Assembly (NCBI RefSeq): GCF_000317205.1
Contig: NZ_AJLK01000130.1
Span: forward strand, 1-60,114
Direction of reading: 5' to 3'
DNA: 60,114 nt
From: Fischerella muscicola PCC 7414
GTDB taxonomy: Bacteria > Cyanobacteriota > Cyanobacteriia > Cyanobacteriales > Nostocaceae
Shown: piece by piece, positions 36,629-47,180 of the stretch
Position numbering within the stretch: position 1 is the first letter of the stretch
How the letters are laid out: each line of letters begins with the position of its first letter
The notes under the pieces: model-generated
Told to the model about the DNA's origin: nothing
Databases searched by the model: none
The model's input: the letters and a program-made list of their open reading frames with translations, nothing else
Position numbers and translations under genes: made by a program

Positions 36629-39300
36629 TCCCCATTCCAAGGCGTTAAATCAGACTAACACTGCTGGTGAAAAGCAAATCACTTCTTTAGAAGTATTGCT
36701 ACATCGGATGATGAATCGCATTCGCCAATCTCTGGAATTACCAGCGATACTCTCAATAACTGTCGCCGAAATCCGTGGATTCTTGGAGACTGACCGGGTT
36801 AAAATCTATCGATTTGATACAGATGGTAGTGGTGAAGTGGTAGCAGAATCAGTGGATCAAGAACGTCTACCATCCTTGCTAGGGCAACACTTTCCTGCTC
36901 AGGATATTCCACAAGAAGTTAGAGAATTATTTTTGTTGGCTCGTCAGCGTTCAATTGTGGATGTAGCAACACAACAAATTGGACTCAGCCCTGGGCCGGA
37001 AGCTGACGAATTTATCGAACTTAAAAATGACATGCGATTTCGTTCAGTAGATCCTTGTCATGTAGAATACCTCACCTCAATGGGAGTGCAATCTTCTTTA
37101 GTAGTGCCAATTTTGCATTGTCAGCAATTATGGGGCTTATTAGTTTCACATCATAGTTTACCGCGCCAAGTGACAGAGCGAGAATTACAAGTGGTGCAGT
37201 TAGTCGCAGATCAATTATCAATTGCGATCGCTCAATCTACTCTCCTCGAACAAAGCCGCCTCCAAGCCCAACAAGAAGCCACAATTAACCGCGTTGCCAA
37301 GCTGCTACACTCCATGACACAGATGCAGGTGCAACAAGCACTAGAATTAACTGTATCAGCACTACAAGGCGCAGGCGGCAGAGTTTGCATCATCCCCCAG
37401 AACCCTGGTGAGAAAGCGCAGTTGTTTACTACTGGCAAACAGCCTGACACAAGACAAGGGAGACAAGGGGGAAAAAGGGGAAAAAGGGGACAAGGGAGAC
37501 GACTTGGGGGACGACTTGGAGGAGTAATAAATTCTTCGTCTTTCCCCACTCCTCACACTCCCCTTGAAGAATATCCTAGCTGGCGAGAATGGCTAAGAAT
37601 GGAAACAACTGTTGTTGAAGAAAGCCCAGTTTGGGTTGTTAATGATTTGTATCAAGCGGCACTACAGTCAGATTTAGCACAGGCGTTTTTGAAGTCTGGG
37701 ATTCGTACTTTGTTAATTTTGCGCTTGCAATATCGGCAGCAGATTTTGGGTTACTTAAGTATTTTTCGTAACGAAATAGACATAGAAACCATCTGGGCAC
37801 GACGACCAGACCGCGATGATGAGAGACATTTGTCCCCGATTAAATCCTTTGAGGTCTGGCGAGAGTTGAAGCGAGGTCAAGTCCAAGAATGGAAAGCTAC
37901 GGAAATTGAACTTGCCCAAGCTTTGGCTAGTCACTTTGCAATGGCAATTCATCAGTATCAACTGTATCAGCAAGTCAATGCTCTCAACGCCAACTTGCAG
38001 TGCGATATCGAAGAGCGCAAGCAAGCTGAGAAAAAAATCTGTGCATTGAATGCCGAATTAGAGCAACGAGTTCAAGAGCGAACCGCAGAGTTACGACGAG
38101 CCAATAGACGATTGTTGGAAGAAATCAACGAACGAGAACGCGCACTTCGCGATCGCAAGCAAACACAAGCCTCACTAGAACGCCTTAGTCGGCAAAGCGA
38201 GTTAATTTTGAACTCAGCCGGCGAGGGAATTTATGGTTTAAATTGTCAGGGCAAAATTACTTTTGTAAATCCAGCAGCAGCAAGAATGCTGGGATATGGG
38301 GTGAAAGAACTAATCAATCTGTTTATGCACGAAGTCGTGAAGCATTCTAGACCCGACGGTGTCCGCTATTTTTTGGAAGATAACCCCATCTACGCTACCT
38401 TGCAAAATGGAACAGTACAACATGTTACTGACGACATATTCTACCGCCGCGATGGTTCAAAATTTCCAGTAGAATACGTCTCTACACCAATTCGAGAAAC
38501 AAAAAAAAATTGTTGGTGCTGTAGTTATTTTTAAGGATATAACCGAACGACAAATAATAGAACGGATGAAGGATGAATTTGTTTCTGTTGTCAGCCATGA
38601 GTTACGAACACCTTTAACCTCAATTCGCAGTGCTTTAGGCTTGTTGGCACGGGGTTCCTTAAACAATCAACCCGAAAAAAGTCAGCGGATGCTAGAAATT
38701 GCCTTTGATAACACCAACCGTTTAGTGCGTTTGATCAATGACATCCTTGATATTGAGCGCATCAATTCAGGCAAAGTGACGATGCACAAACAAACTTGTA
38801 ACGCCGCAGACTTAATGATTCAAGCTGTGGATGAAATGCGAGCAATGGCTGAGAAAGCAGAAATTCACCTAGAACTGACACCAGCATCAGTGCAATTATG
38901 GGCAGATCCAGACCGCATCATCCAGACAATTACTAACTTACTCAGCAACGCTATTAAATTCTCACCTCCAGGTAGCACAGTATGGCTAAGTGTTGAACTT
39001 CAACAAGAGGGGGAAGTGAGGAAAGCCGATTGTGTGGAGAAAAATAAATTTACTACTCCCCCTACTTCCTATCTCTTGTTCCAAATCAAAGACCAAGGGC
39101 GAGGTATTCCTGAAGATAAACTAGAGACAATTTTTGACTGCTTTCAGCAAGTCGATGCTTCTAATTCCCGTCATCAAGGGGGTACTGGCTTGGGATTAGC
39201 AATTTGTCGCAGTATAGTACAACAGCATGGAGGCAAAATCTGGGCAGAGAGTATTTTAGGGAAGGGTAGCACCTTCTATTTCACGTTGCCTATTGGTTAG
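36612..39300 (+). pseudogene. rfpA: RfpA-like knotless phytochrome histidine kinase, frame broken at an A9 run
   Basis: This is the far-red light sensor kinase of the cluster. Domains in order: a GAF domain without a preceding PAS (about 30-210) with FPAQDIP and the bilin Cys149-His150 in DPCHVEYLTSMGV; a second GAF/PHY-like region (230-460); coiled coil (480-540); PAS (555-640); then HisKA (VSHELRTPLTSIRSALG) and HATPase_c. The reading frame changes at A9 (38501-38509): the first part ends at 38534 and the second resumes IVGAVVIFKDITERQ. One A fewer restores an 895-residue protein. A G/R-rich in-frame insert lies near residues 275-320. Confidence 0.85.
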
Positions 39301-39448
39301 TGATTGGGGATCGGGGAATGGGGAAAGGGGAATGGGGAATAGGGAATGGGAAAAATACCAATCACTAACTACTAACTACTAACGACTAACTACCAACTAC
39401 TAACCATTAACTACTAACTACTAACCACTAACTACTAACAACCAACAA
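39301..39448. repeat. Heptamer repeat tract between kinase and receiver genes
   Basis: GGGGAATGGGGAA repeats (39305-39352) followed by CTAACTA/ACTAACTAC heptamers (39361-39447) that end at the start of the next gene. No coding sequence. Confidence 0.75.
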
Positions 39449-39829
39449 ATGACAAAACGCATTTTGATTATTGATGATGAACAGGATATCCGAGAAACTA
39501 CCCAGATGTGTCTAGAGATAGCTGGCGGATGGGAAGTCCTAACAGCAGTTTCTGGTAGAGAAGGTCTGATCAAAGCTGCAACAGAAAAACCTGATGTTAT
39601 TCTCTTGGATGTGATGATGCCGGATATGGATGGGTTAACAACCTTGCAAAACCTCCAAAAAAATCCTACTACTCAGAATATTCCAGTAGTTTTGCTCACA
39701 GCAAAAGCACAGGCTGCCGAACAACGTCAGTTTACTCAACTCAAGATAGCGGCAGTCATTACCAAGCCCTACGATCCTTTTACCTTATCCGATCAAGTGC
39801 TACAGGCATTAATCAGTGGGTCGGTGTGA
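39449..39829 (+). CDS. rfpC: CheY-like single receiver, RfpC-like
   Basis: This 126-residue stand-alone receiver has the full phosphotransfer set: Asp9 and Asp10 (LIIDDEQD), phosphoacceptor Asp54 (ILLDVMMPD), Thr in VVLLTAKA and Lys in VITKPYD. It follows the kinase gene after 148 nt of repeats and has no output domain, as expected for RfpC, the phosphate shuttle of the FaRLiP cascade. Assignment among the two adjacent CheY-like genes is by motif integrity and order. Confidence 0.8.
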   Translation: MTKRILIIDDEQDIRETTQMCLEIAGGWEVLTAVSGREGLIKAATEKPDVILLDVMMPDMDGLTTLQNLQKNPTTQNIPVVLLTAKAQAAEQRQFTQLKIAAVITKPYDPFTLSDQVLQALISGSV

Positions 39830-40049
39830 ATATATTTCGTGTAATAGCTGTTGGTTGTTGTTTTTGGAGTACATCAACTTTACCGTCTGTGCTCTTAGCA
39901 ATGACTGCGATCGCATAGAGGACTAAGTCTGTTTGCTGATGCAGCTTTTTAACCTTCTTCACTAATTATTCACATTTATTGCCTACTCTACAAGAAGCTG
40001 GGATTCTACGTCTGCCAGCGAATTGAGGCAAGATGAGGCAAGAAGGTAA

Positions 40050-40439
40050 ATGTTAGTAGTGGCAATCCGGCGCATTTTACTGATTGAAAATGAAAACGCT
40101 ATTCGGGAATTGACCCAGCTTTGCTTGGAAACAGAGGCAGGCTGGGAAGTGCTGACAACAGCATCCAGTTATGAAGCGATTGTTAAAACTGAGACCGAGC
40201 AAGTCGATGCTATCCTCATGGATGTGGATGCTTTTGTCTGCGAGCAAGACTTGTCTACAACCCTGCAACAGCTACAAAGTAACCCTGTAACCCATCATAT
40301 TCCTGTAATTTTATTAACAACTGTAACAACCGGGGATGTATCCCAGATGGTAAAACTTGGGGTGAGGGCTGCGATCACTAAGCCTTTTGATCTCATGGCT
40401 CTAGCTAAACAAGTAGCTGAAGTGCTGAATTGGAATTAG
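40050..40439 (+). CDS. Second CheY-like receiver, partly degenerate
   Basis: This 129-residue protein aligns with the previous gene (EIRELTQLCLET and WEVLTTASS) and is clearly its paralogue. It keeps the phosphoacceptor-position Asp58 (AILMDVDA), Thr and Lys (ITKPFD), but the N-terminal acid pair is IENENA, with Glu-Asn in place of Asp-Asp, which should weaken Mg2+ binding and phosphorylation. GAAGGTAA precedes the ATG. It lies between the FaRLiP sensor genes and psaA2 and is probably an added regulatory or decoy element. Confidence 0.8.
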   Translation: MLVVAIRRILLIENENAIRELTQLCLETEAGWEVLTTASSYEAIVKTETEQVDAILMDVDAFVCEQDLSTTLQQLQSNPVTHHIPVILLTTVTTGDVSQMVKLGVRAAITKPFDLMALAKQVAEVLNWN

Positions 40440-40714
40440 TTTTTGTAATTTTTTATTAATAACTATCTTCCTTCATCAGTTCTTCATTTTTTTTTCTTAT
40501 TCTCTAAGGAAAGGGTTATTCAGCTACTTGATGTCTCTTGAGCGAATAATTTATCTACAGATAATCCAGCGTCACTGTTAATCCAATCGCTGGCTTTTTT
40601 CTGTTGGTTAGTGGCAATAGTTAATCGCCAAACTAACAACCAACAAAAAACTTAAATACAGCTACTTTGAGCAGAGTAAAGTTCTCATTTCTTTAATAGA
40701 AGAGGGAGAGTTCA
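40440..40714. promoter_or_regulatory. psaA2 upstream region
   Basis: Non-coding, A/T-rich, with GAGGGAGAG directly upstream of the psaA2 ATG. Likely promoter region for the psaA2-psaB2-psaL2-psaI2 part of the plus arm. No defined motif seen. Confidence 0.45.
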
Positions 40715-43087
40715 ATGACTCTTACGCCAGAGCGAGAGCAAGAGCAAGAGGCGAGGGTTGTAGTTGATAACGATCCAGTGGCAACTTCTTTTCAGAAGTG
40801 GTCGCAACCAGGACACTTTGACCGCACCCTTGCCAAAGGCCCCAAAACCACAACCTGGATTTGGAACTTACATGCTAACGCCCACGATTTCGACACTAAT
40901 ACTAGCGATTTAGAAGACATATCGCGCAAGATTTTTGCTGCCCATTTTGGGCATCTAGCGGTGGTGTTTATTTGGTTAAGCGGCATGTATTTTCATGGTG
41001 CTCGCTTTTCCAATTTTGAAGCTTGGATGGCAAATCCAACTGCTATTAAACCGAGCGCCCAAGTTGTTTGGCCGATATTTGGCCAAGAAATTTTGAATGG
41101 AGACATGGGCGGTGGTTTCCACGGCATTCAAATTACATCTGGGCTTTTCCAAATGTGGCGTGCTGCTGGTTTCACCAATACATTCCAGCTGTATTGCACT
41201 GCGATCGGCGGTTTGGTAATGGCAGCGCTGATGCTGTTTGCTGGTTGGTTCCACTATCACAAACGCGCTCCCAAACTGGAATGGTTCCAGAATACCCAGT
41301 CGATGTTAAATCATCACTTGGCTGGGCTTTTGGGTTTGGGCTCATTGGGTTGGACAGGACACCTAATCCATGTTTCCCTACCCACTAACAAGCTGTTGGA
41401 TGCTGGAGTAGCTCTGAAGGATATTCCTTTACCGCATGAGTTCATCTTGAATCCCAGTTTGATGAACAAGTTATATCCCCATGCAGATTGGGGCTTTGTG
41501 AAAGGTGTAGTACCTTTGTTCACCTTGCAGTGGGGACATTTTACTGACTTTCTCACCTTTAAGGGTGGGCTTAACCCTGTAACTGGTGGCTTGTGGTTGA
41601 CGGATGTTGCACATCATCATTTAGCGATCGCGGTAATGTTCATCATTGCCGGTCACATGTATCGTACTAACTGGGGTATTGGTCACAGCATCAAAGAAAT
41701 GCTGGATGATGCCAGAACTCCAAACATGCTGCCATTTTTAAGCTTTATTGGGCCTGTCGGTCACAAGGGTCTATTTGAAGTCCTTACGACTTCCTGGCAC
41801 GCTCAACTGTCAATTAATTTGGCAATGTTGGGTTCTCTGAGCATCATCATCGCCCATCACATGTATGCGATGCCGCCCTATCCCTATTTGGCAACAGACT
41901 ACGCAACTGTAGTATCTCTGTTCACTCACCATGTGTGGATTGGGGGTTTCCTAATAGTTGGTGCGGCAGCCCACGCAGCGATTTACATGGTGCGGGACTA
42001 CGATCCAGAACAAAATTTCAATAATGTGCTGGATCGGGTACTACGCCATCGGGATGCAATTATTTCTCACCTTGTTTGGGTGTGTCAGTTCCTTGGCTTC
42101 CATAGCTTTGCTATGTATTGTCACAACGACACCATGCGAGCTTTTGGTCGTCCTCAGGATATGTTCTCGGATACGGGAATTCAACTACAGCCAGTGTTTG
42201 CCCAGTGGTTACAACATATCCATACGATGACCATAGGAAATCCAGCACTCCAAGTTGCTGCACCTTTGGGTCATGCTTTCGGTGGCTTGCGAAATTTGGA
42301 ACTAACAGGATTGGGAACCACAGCTCCTAATTTGCACGAACCTGTCAGTTATGCTTTCGGTGGTGGTGTAGTGGCTGTGGCTGGGAAAGTGGCGATGATG
42401 CCCATTACCTTGGGTACAGCAGATTTCTTAATTCACCACATTCACGCCTTCACAATTCACGTCACTGTTCTGGTACTGCTGAAAGGGGTTTTATTTGCCC
42501 GCAGTTCCCGTTTAATTCCAGATAAAGCTAATTTAGGCTTCCGCTTCCCCTGCGATGGGCCGGGGCGAGGTGGTACTTGCCAGGTATCGGCTTGGGATCA
42601 TGTATTCCTGGGTTTGTTCTGGATGTACAATTCTCTCAGTATGGTGATTTTCCACTTCTTCTGGAAGATGCAGTCAGATGTCTGGGGGACAGTGGGAGCA
42701 GATGGGGTAGTTACTCACATCACTGGTGGAAATTTTGCGACTTCATCAATAACAAATAACGGTTGGTTGCGTGATTTTCTTTGGGCGCAATCAGCACAAG
42801 TGATTACATCGTACAATACATCACTTTCAGCCTACGGCTTAATGTTCTTGGGCGGACACTTCATTTTTGGCTTTAGTCTGATGTTCTTATTCAGTGGTCG
42901 TGGCTACTGGCAAGAACTGATTGAATCGATAGTTTGGGCACACAACAAGTTGAAAGTTGCCCCAGCTATTCAACCTCGTGCTTTGAGCATCATTCACGGT
43001 CGGGCTGTAGGGGTTGCTCATTACCTTTTAGGAGGAATTGTCACTACTTGGGCTTTCTTCCTGGCACGAATGACGGCATTTGGATGA
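40715..43087 (+). CDS. psaA2: Photosystem I core protein PsaA2 (far-red form)
   Basis: PsaA2 is half of the PSI reaction-centre heterodimer. The 790-residue protein has eleven membrane helices, the FX iron-sulfur loop [18 protein letters not shown], and many antenna histidines. The usual cyanobacterial PsaA is about 750 residues; the extra length is spread in the N-terminal tail and loops. GAGGGAGAG precedes the ATG. In far-red light this form binds chlorophyll f in place of some chlorophyll a. psaB2 follows after 120 nt. Confidence 0.96.
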   Translation: MTLTPEREQEQEARVVVDNDPVATSFQKWSQPGHFDRTLAKGPKTTTWIWNLHANAHDFDTNTSDLEDISRKIFAAHFGHLAVVFIWLSGMYFHGARFSNFEAWMANPTAIKPSAQVVWPIFGQEILNGDMGGGFHGIQITSGLFQMWRAAGFTNTFQLYCTAIGGLVMAALMLFAGWFHYHKRAPKLEWFQNTQSMLNHHLAGLLGLGSLGWTGHLIHVSLPTNKLLDAGVALKDIPLPHEFILNPSLMNKLYPHADWGFVKGVVPLFTLQWGHFTDFLTFKGGLNPVTGGLWLTDVAHHHLAIAVMFIIAGHMYRTNWGIGHSIKEMLDDARTPNMLPFLSFIGPVGHKGLFEVLTTSWHAQLSINLAMLGSLSIIIAHHMYAMPPYPYLATDYATVVSLFTHHVWIGGFLIVGAAAHAAIYMVRDYDPEQNFNNVLDRVLRHRDAIISHLVWVCQFLGFHSFAMYCHNDTMRAFGRPQDMFSDTGIQLQPVFAQWLQHIHTMTIGNPALQVAAPLGHAFGGLRNLELTGLGTTAPNLHEPVSYAFGGGVVAVAGKVAMMPITLGTADFLIHHIHAFTIHVTVLVLLKGVLFARSSRLIPDKANLGFRFPCDGPGRGGTCQVSAWDHVFLGLFWMYNSLSMVIFHFFWKMQSDVWGTVGADGVVTHITGGNFATSSITNNGWLRDFLWAQSAQVITSYNTSLSAYGLMFLGGHFIFGFSLMFLFSGRGYWQELIESIVWAHNKLKVAPAIQPRALSIIHGRAVGVAHYLLGGIVTTWAFFLARMTAFG

Positions 43088-43207
43088 AGTCAAAAGGAAA
43101 AAGGCAAAAGGTAAAAGAAAGAATTTAACTTGTGTACTTTTTGCTTTTTCTGGCTATATCTACTTCATTTTTGCCTTTTTACTTTTTACTTTTTACTTCT
43201 TTGGCTT
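43088..43207. repeat. psaA2-psaB2 spacer with inverted repeats
   Basis: The first part AAAGGAAAAAGGCAAAAGGTAA and the later GCCTTTTTACTTTTTACTTT are complementary and can form a long hairpin. The same AAAAAGTAAAAAG repeat family recurs at 46517-46695. Confidence 0.65.
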
Positions 43208-45433
43208 ATGGCTACTAAATTCCCAAAATTTAGCCAAGACCTTGCAAATGATCCGACAACACGTCGGATCTGGTATGCGATGGCCACTGCCCACGATTTT
43301 GAAAGTCATGATGGGATGACGGAGGAAAATCTCTATCAAAGTATTTTTGCCTCTCACTTTGGTCATCTAGCAATTATCTTTCTGTGGGCATCGGGGATTT
43401 TGTTCCACGTTGCTTGGCAAGGTAATTTTGAGGTATGGATTAAAGACCCTGTGCATGTGCGTCCTATCGCCCATGCGATTTGGGATGCTCAATTTGGGCC
43501 AGGAGCAATTGAAGCTTTCACCCAAGCAGGAGCAAGAAACCCTGTAGATATTTGCTATTCCGGCGTCTACCACTGGTGGTACACCATCGGGATGCGGACA
43601 AATACCGATCTGTATGTTGGTGCTTTGTTCTTAATTCTGCTAGCGTCAGTCTTCTTGTTTGCAGGTTGGTTACATTTGCAACCTAGATTTCGTCCCTCGC
43701 TGAGTTGGTTTAAGAATGCAGAACCTCGTTTGAATCACCATTTAGCAGGTTTGTTTGGTGTTAGTTCTCTGGCTTGGGCTGGTCATTTAGTACACGTCGC
43801 CATACCAGAATCTCGCGGTCAACATGTAGGCTGGAATAACTTCTTATCTACCCCACCTCATCCCGCTGGTTTGTCGGCGTTTTTCACGGGGAATTGGGGA
43901 ACATACGCTCAAAATCCTGATACCGCCCAGCATGTATTTAATACTTCTCAAGGTGCAGGAACCGCAATTCTCACGTTCTTAGGTGGTTTCCATCCCCAGA
44001 CACAATCATTGTGGCTGACGGATATGGCACACCATCATTTAGCGATCGCAGTCCTCTTGATTATTGCGGGTCATATGTACCGCACTAATTGGGGCATTGG
44101 TCACAGTCTCAAAGAGATGATGGATTCAAAGACTTTCTTTGGTAGAACAGTTGAAGGGCCATTCAATCTGCCTCACCAAGGACTGTACGAAACAGTAAAC
44201 AATTCTCTACATTTCCAACTTTCTTTGGCGCTAGCTTGCCTGGGGGTTGCTAGCTCTTTGACGGCGCAGCACATGTATTCCATGCCGCCTTACGCTTTCA
44301 TCGCTAAGGACTTTACCACGATGGCGGCATTATACACACACCATCAGTATATTGCCGGCTTTTTAATGATAGGGGCATTTTCCCATGCTGCTATATTCTG
44401 GATTAGAGATTACGATCCAGAACAAAATAAGGGTAATGTCCTAGAGCGAGTCTTGAAGCACAAAGAAGCTATTATTGCTCATCTAAGTTGGGTATCGCTA
44501 TTCTTAGGCTTCCATACCTTGGGTTTGTATGTCCACAATGATGTAGAAGTAGCCTTTGGCGCGGCTGATAAGCAAATCTTGATTGAGCCAGTGTTTGCTC
44601 AGTTTATTCAGTCGGCAAACGGTAAAGTTTTGTATGGGTTTCATACACTACTATCAAACCCAGATAGTGTTGCTTTCACAGCATGGCCCAACTATGCCAA
44701 TGTCTGGCTGCCAGGGTGGTTGGATGCAATCAACAATGGGACTAACTCATTGTTCTTGACCATTGGACCGGGTGACTTTTATGTTCATCATGCGATCGCT
44801 CTCGGTTTGCACGTCACCACCTTGATATTAGTAAAAGGTGCGTTGGATGCTCGTGGTTCCAAGCTAATGCCTGATAAAAAAGACTTTGGCTACGCCTTTC
44901 CTTGTGATGGCCCCGGTCGAGGTGGCACTTGTGATATCTCAGCTTGGGATGCGTCTTACCTCGCTGTCTTCTGGATGCTTAACACTCTGGGTTGGGTAAC
45001 GTTCTACTGGCATTGGAAGCATCTATCTATCTGGCAAGGGAATGTTGCTCAATTCAACGAATCCTCTACCTATCTCATGGGTTGGTTCCGAGACTACCTG
45101 TGGGCAAACTCAGCTCAGTTGATTAACGGCTATAACCCCTACGGAACCAGTAACTTAGCTGTTTGGGCTTGGATGTTCCTGTTTGGACACTTAGCTTGGG
45201 CTGTTAGCTTCATGTTCCTAATTACATGGCGGGGTTACTGGCAAGAGTTAATCGAAACCCTGGCTTGGGCACACGAACAGACACCCCTGTCCTTTGGCTA
45301 CTGGAGAGATAAACCCGTTGCTTTGTCAATTGTTCAGGCTCGTTTAGTCGGCTTAACTCACTTTACTGTTGGTTATATCGCTACCTACGGAGCCTTTTTA
45401 ATTGCCTCAACGGCAAGTAAATTTGGTCAATGA
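43208..45433 (+). CDS. psaB2: Photosystem I core protein PsaB2 (far-red form)
   Basis: The other half of the PSI reaction-centre heterodimer. Starting at 43208 ([18 protein letters not shown]) gives 741 residues, exactly the usual PsaB length; the longer frame to 43130 runs through a TTTTTACTTT repeat. The FX loop [18 protein letters not shown] and the C-terminal helix are intact. There is no Shine-Dalgarno sequence in the TTTGGCTT before the ATG, so translation may depend on psaA2 or a leader structure. Confidence 0.96.
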   Translation: MATKFPKFSQDLANDPTTRRIWYAMATAHDFESHDGMTEENLYQSIFASHFGHLAIIFLWASGILFHVAWQGNFEVWIKDPVHVRPIAHAIWDAQFGPGAIEAFTQAGARNPVDICYSGVYHWWYTIGMRTNTDLYVGALFLILLASVFLFAGWLHLQPRFRPSLSWFKNAEPRLNHHLAGLFGVSSLAWAGHLVHVAIPESRGQHVGWNNFLSTPPHPAGLSAFFTGNWGTYAQNPDTAQHVFNTSQGAGTAILTFLGGFHPQTQSLWLTDMAHHHLAIAVLLIIAGHMYRTNWGIGHSLKEMMDSKTFFGRTVEGPFNLPHQGLYETVNNSLHFQLSLALACLGVASSLTAQHMYSMPPYAFIAKDFTTMAALYTHHQYIAGFLMIGAFSHAAIFWIRDYDPEQNKGNVLERVLKHKEAIIAHLSWVSLFLGFHTLGLYVHNDVEVAFGAADKQILIEPVFAQFIQSANGKVLYGFHTLLSNPDSVAFTAWPNYANVWLPGWLDAINNGTNSLFLTIGPGDFYVHHAIALGLHVTTLILVKGALDARGSKLMPDKKDFGYAFPCDGPGRGGTCDISAWDASYLAVFWMLNTLGWVTFYWHWKHLSIWQGNVAQFNESSTYLMGWFRDYLWANSAQLINGYNPYGTSNLAVWAWMFLFGHLAWAVSFMFLITWRGYWQELIETLAWAHEQTPLSFGYWRDKPVALSIVQARLVGLTHFTVGYIATYGAFLIASTASKFGQ

Positions 45434-45436
45434 ATC

Positions 45437-45471
45437 AACTGTTGACAGTTAATTTTTAACTGTCAACAGTT
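45437..45471 (+). terminator. Perfect hairpin after psaB2
   Basis: AACTGTTGACAGTTAA (45437-45452) and TTAACTGTCAACAGTT (45456-45471) are perfectly complementary with a TTT loop, starting 3 nt after the psaB2 stop. It is not followed by a clear U run, so it could be a processing or attenuating structure rather than a simple terminator. Confidence 0.6.
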
Positions 45472-45712
45472 AACAAATAAACTTCAATTATCAAGTTTGT
45501 ATTTTGTTATTTTTACTTCAGAAATCAATTATTAAAAATATTAAGTTTCGACCTCCTCTCTTGCTTGACTGAGCAAGAGACTTTCCTATTTATGTTTGCA
45601 TTATTGTTAATAATATTATTAAAATCATCTAAAAATATATTTTTAGAAATCGATAATTGATATATTGAAAATTAAGACAACATCAACCAATTCAGTACAA
45701 AGGGTAATAACA

Positions 45713-46237
45713 ATGTCTAATACAGTTGATACAGTAGATAACGATATAATTAAACCTTTCAAAGGCGATCCCTGTCTTGGTAATCTATCCACTCCTATTA
45801 ATGATTCTCCTTTAGCTAAAGCTTTCATCAATAATTTACCTGCTTATCGCAAAGGGTTAACTCCTTTCATGCGGGGACTGGAAATTGGTATGGCTCATGG
45901 CTATTTTCTTGTGGGACCAGAGGTTGTAATTGGGCCTTTACGGGAATCAGCACATGGAGCAAATCTGAGTGGATTAATCACTGCTATATATATAGCTGTA
46001 TCCGCTTGTTTAGGAATTTCCATTTTTGCGATTACAACATTTCAAGGAAATCCGAAAGGTTCTTACAGTTCCTATTCCAAAGATTCCTTAAGACCATTGA
46101 GAACTCGTGAAGAATGGAGCCAATTAAATGGGGGAATTTTTCTTGGTGCAATGGGTGGTGCTATATTTGCATACTTGCTACTCGAAAACTTTGACTCTTT
46201 GGATGCCATTCTTAGAGGAGCCGTTAATGCTAGCTAA
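45713..46237 (+). CDS. psaL2: Photosystem I subunit PsaL2 (far-red form)
   Basis: PsaL joins PSI monomers into trimers or tetramers. The 174-residue protein reads IIKPFKGDPCLGNLSTPIND at the N-terminus and carries LTPFMRGLEIGMAHGYFLVGP, typical of PsaL, followed by membrane segments and the C-terminus of the family. The start at 45713 (MSNTVDTVDND) has AAAGGGTAAT before it; the longer frame is not needed. It is downstream of psaB2 and upstream of psaI2, with an extra membrane-adjacent loop KGSYSSYSKDSLRPL. Confidence 0.94.
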   Translation: MSNTVDTVDNDIIKPFKGDPCLGNLSTPINDSPLAKAFINNLPAYRKGLTPFMRGLEIGMAHGYFLVGPEVVIGPLRESAHGANLSGLITAIYIAVSACLGISIFAITTFQGNPKGSYSSYSKDSLRPLRTREEWSQLNGGIFLGAMGGAIFAYLLLENFDSLDAILRGAVNAS

Positions 46238-46309
46238 ATGTTACTTTCTTAACACAAATTTTGCATTGGATAAATTTGAGTTTTAAATTTTGAGTTTTAG
46301 AGGAATTGT

Positions 46310-46513
46310 ATGATGGTAGATATGACACAACTAACAGGTGACTATGCTGCTTCATGGCTACCCTGGATCATGATTCCCCTAGTTTTCTATATTTTGCCTT
46401 TTCCTGTGTTTGCCATAGTATTTTTATGGATTCAAAAAGAAGTCTCTGAGGAAATCAAAGAAACAGATAATAATCTTGCAGAAATCGGGGAACTTGAAGT
46501 ACCTAATTCGTAA
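46310..46513 (+). CDS. psaI2: Photosystem I subunit PsaI2 (far-red form), long
   Basis: This 67-residue protein has one membrane helix with the PsaI pattern SWLPWIMIPLVFYILPFPVFAIVFLWIQKE. PsaI binds next to PsaL and PsaB. Odd feature: about 25 hydrophilic, acidic residues follow the helix (EVSEEIKETDNNLAEIGELE), while standard PsaI is about 38-46 residues in total. AGAGGAA precedes the ATG. It closes the plus arm of the FaRLiP cluster, 72 nt after psaL2. Confidence 0.9.
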   Translation: MMVDMTQLTGDYAASWLPWIMIPLVFYILPFPVFAIVFLWIQKEVSEEIKETDNNLAEIGELEVPNS

Positions 46514-46516
46514 AAG

Positions 46517-46700
46517 AGTATCCTGAAAAAGTAAAAAGTAAAAATAAAATCCCCATAAGTTTAGGAGATTTGAAAGAGACGCATGAAAAAGTAAAAAGAA
46601 CCAAGTAAAAAGAAAGATGAATTTAATATTTCTTTTAACTTTTTACTTGTACAAGCGCTGTGCGTCTCTCAAAAAATCTTTTTACTTTTTTCAGAAATGA
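46517..46700. repeat. Large imperfect inverted repeat after psaI2
   Basis: The left part TGAAAAAGTAAAAAGTAAAA and the right part AAATCTTTTTACTTTTTTCA, with nested GAGACGCA / TGCGTCTC arms, form an imperfect palindrome. It could act as the terminator of the plus arm or be a dispersed MITE; it shares the AAAAAGTAAAAAG family with 43090-43200. Confidence 0.6.
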
Positions 46701-46808
46701 ATAATGGGCATTACACAATGGGTGATACCAAATCCGGTTTTTAAAACCCCCAAAAAGTGTATTGTGTAATCACAACAGAAAAGCTGAGTGAAATGAGTGG
46801 TTGACAAC

Positions 46809-47180
46809 CATGCCAAAGAAAGCACATTTAGAAAGCCATTTGAGTGCAGAAGAACTGAAGCGGCGCCTACCTTCATGCATCAGACCCTGTAGAGTCTAGA
46901 AGATGGCATTTGCTGTGGATGGTATGTAGTGGGTGGACTTTGAAGAAGGCGGCGCAGGCGATCGCCGGTTGTATGATGAGACGCTGACGGGACGACAATA
47001 CGCGATGAAGAGCTTGCTGTATAAAGAGTGTAGCAATTCGTGTGAAGTTATGAAAACCGAACGCGAAAGAGAAGAATTAATTAAAGCTATTAATGATCCC
47101 ATCGCAGAAACCAAAAACGGTGGTCATGGATGTCACCGAAAGCCCCATAGAATGCCATTTAATTGCTGGGATTTATAACT
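46809..47180 (+). pseudogene. Decayed transposase pieces (IS630-like and IS5-like)
   Basis: MPKKAHLESHLSAEELKRR begins at 46810, is interrupted by a frame change, and continues as DPVESRRWHLLWMVCSGWTLKKAAQAIA, which resembles the N-terminus of IS630-type transposases. Further on, TVVMDVTESPIE (near 47120-47155) matches IS5-type transposases. Stops and frame changes separate them. These remains form the right edge of the FaRLiP cluster. Confidence 0.65.

Noticed and set aside
36612-38534. Upstream half of the phytochrome kinase as a complete separate sensor
   Set aside because: It stops in the middle of the PAS domain with a tail unlike the family, and the kinase half continues directly in the next frame.
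43130-43207. N-terminal extension of psaB2
   Set aside because: Translation of a TTTTTACTTT repeat; the canonical PsaB start is at 43208.
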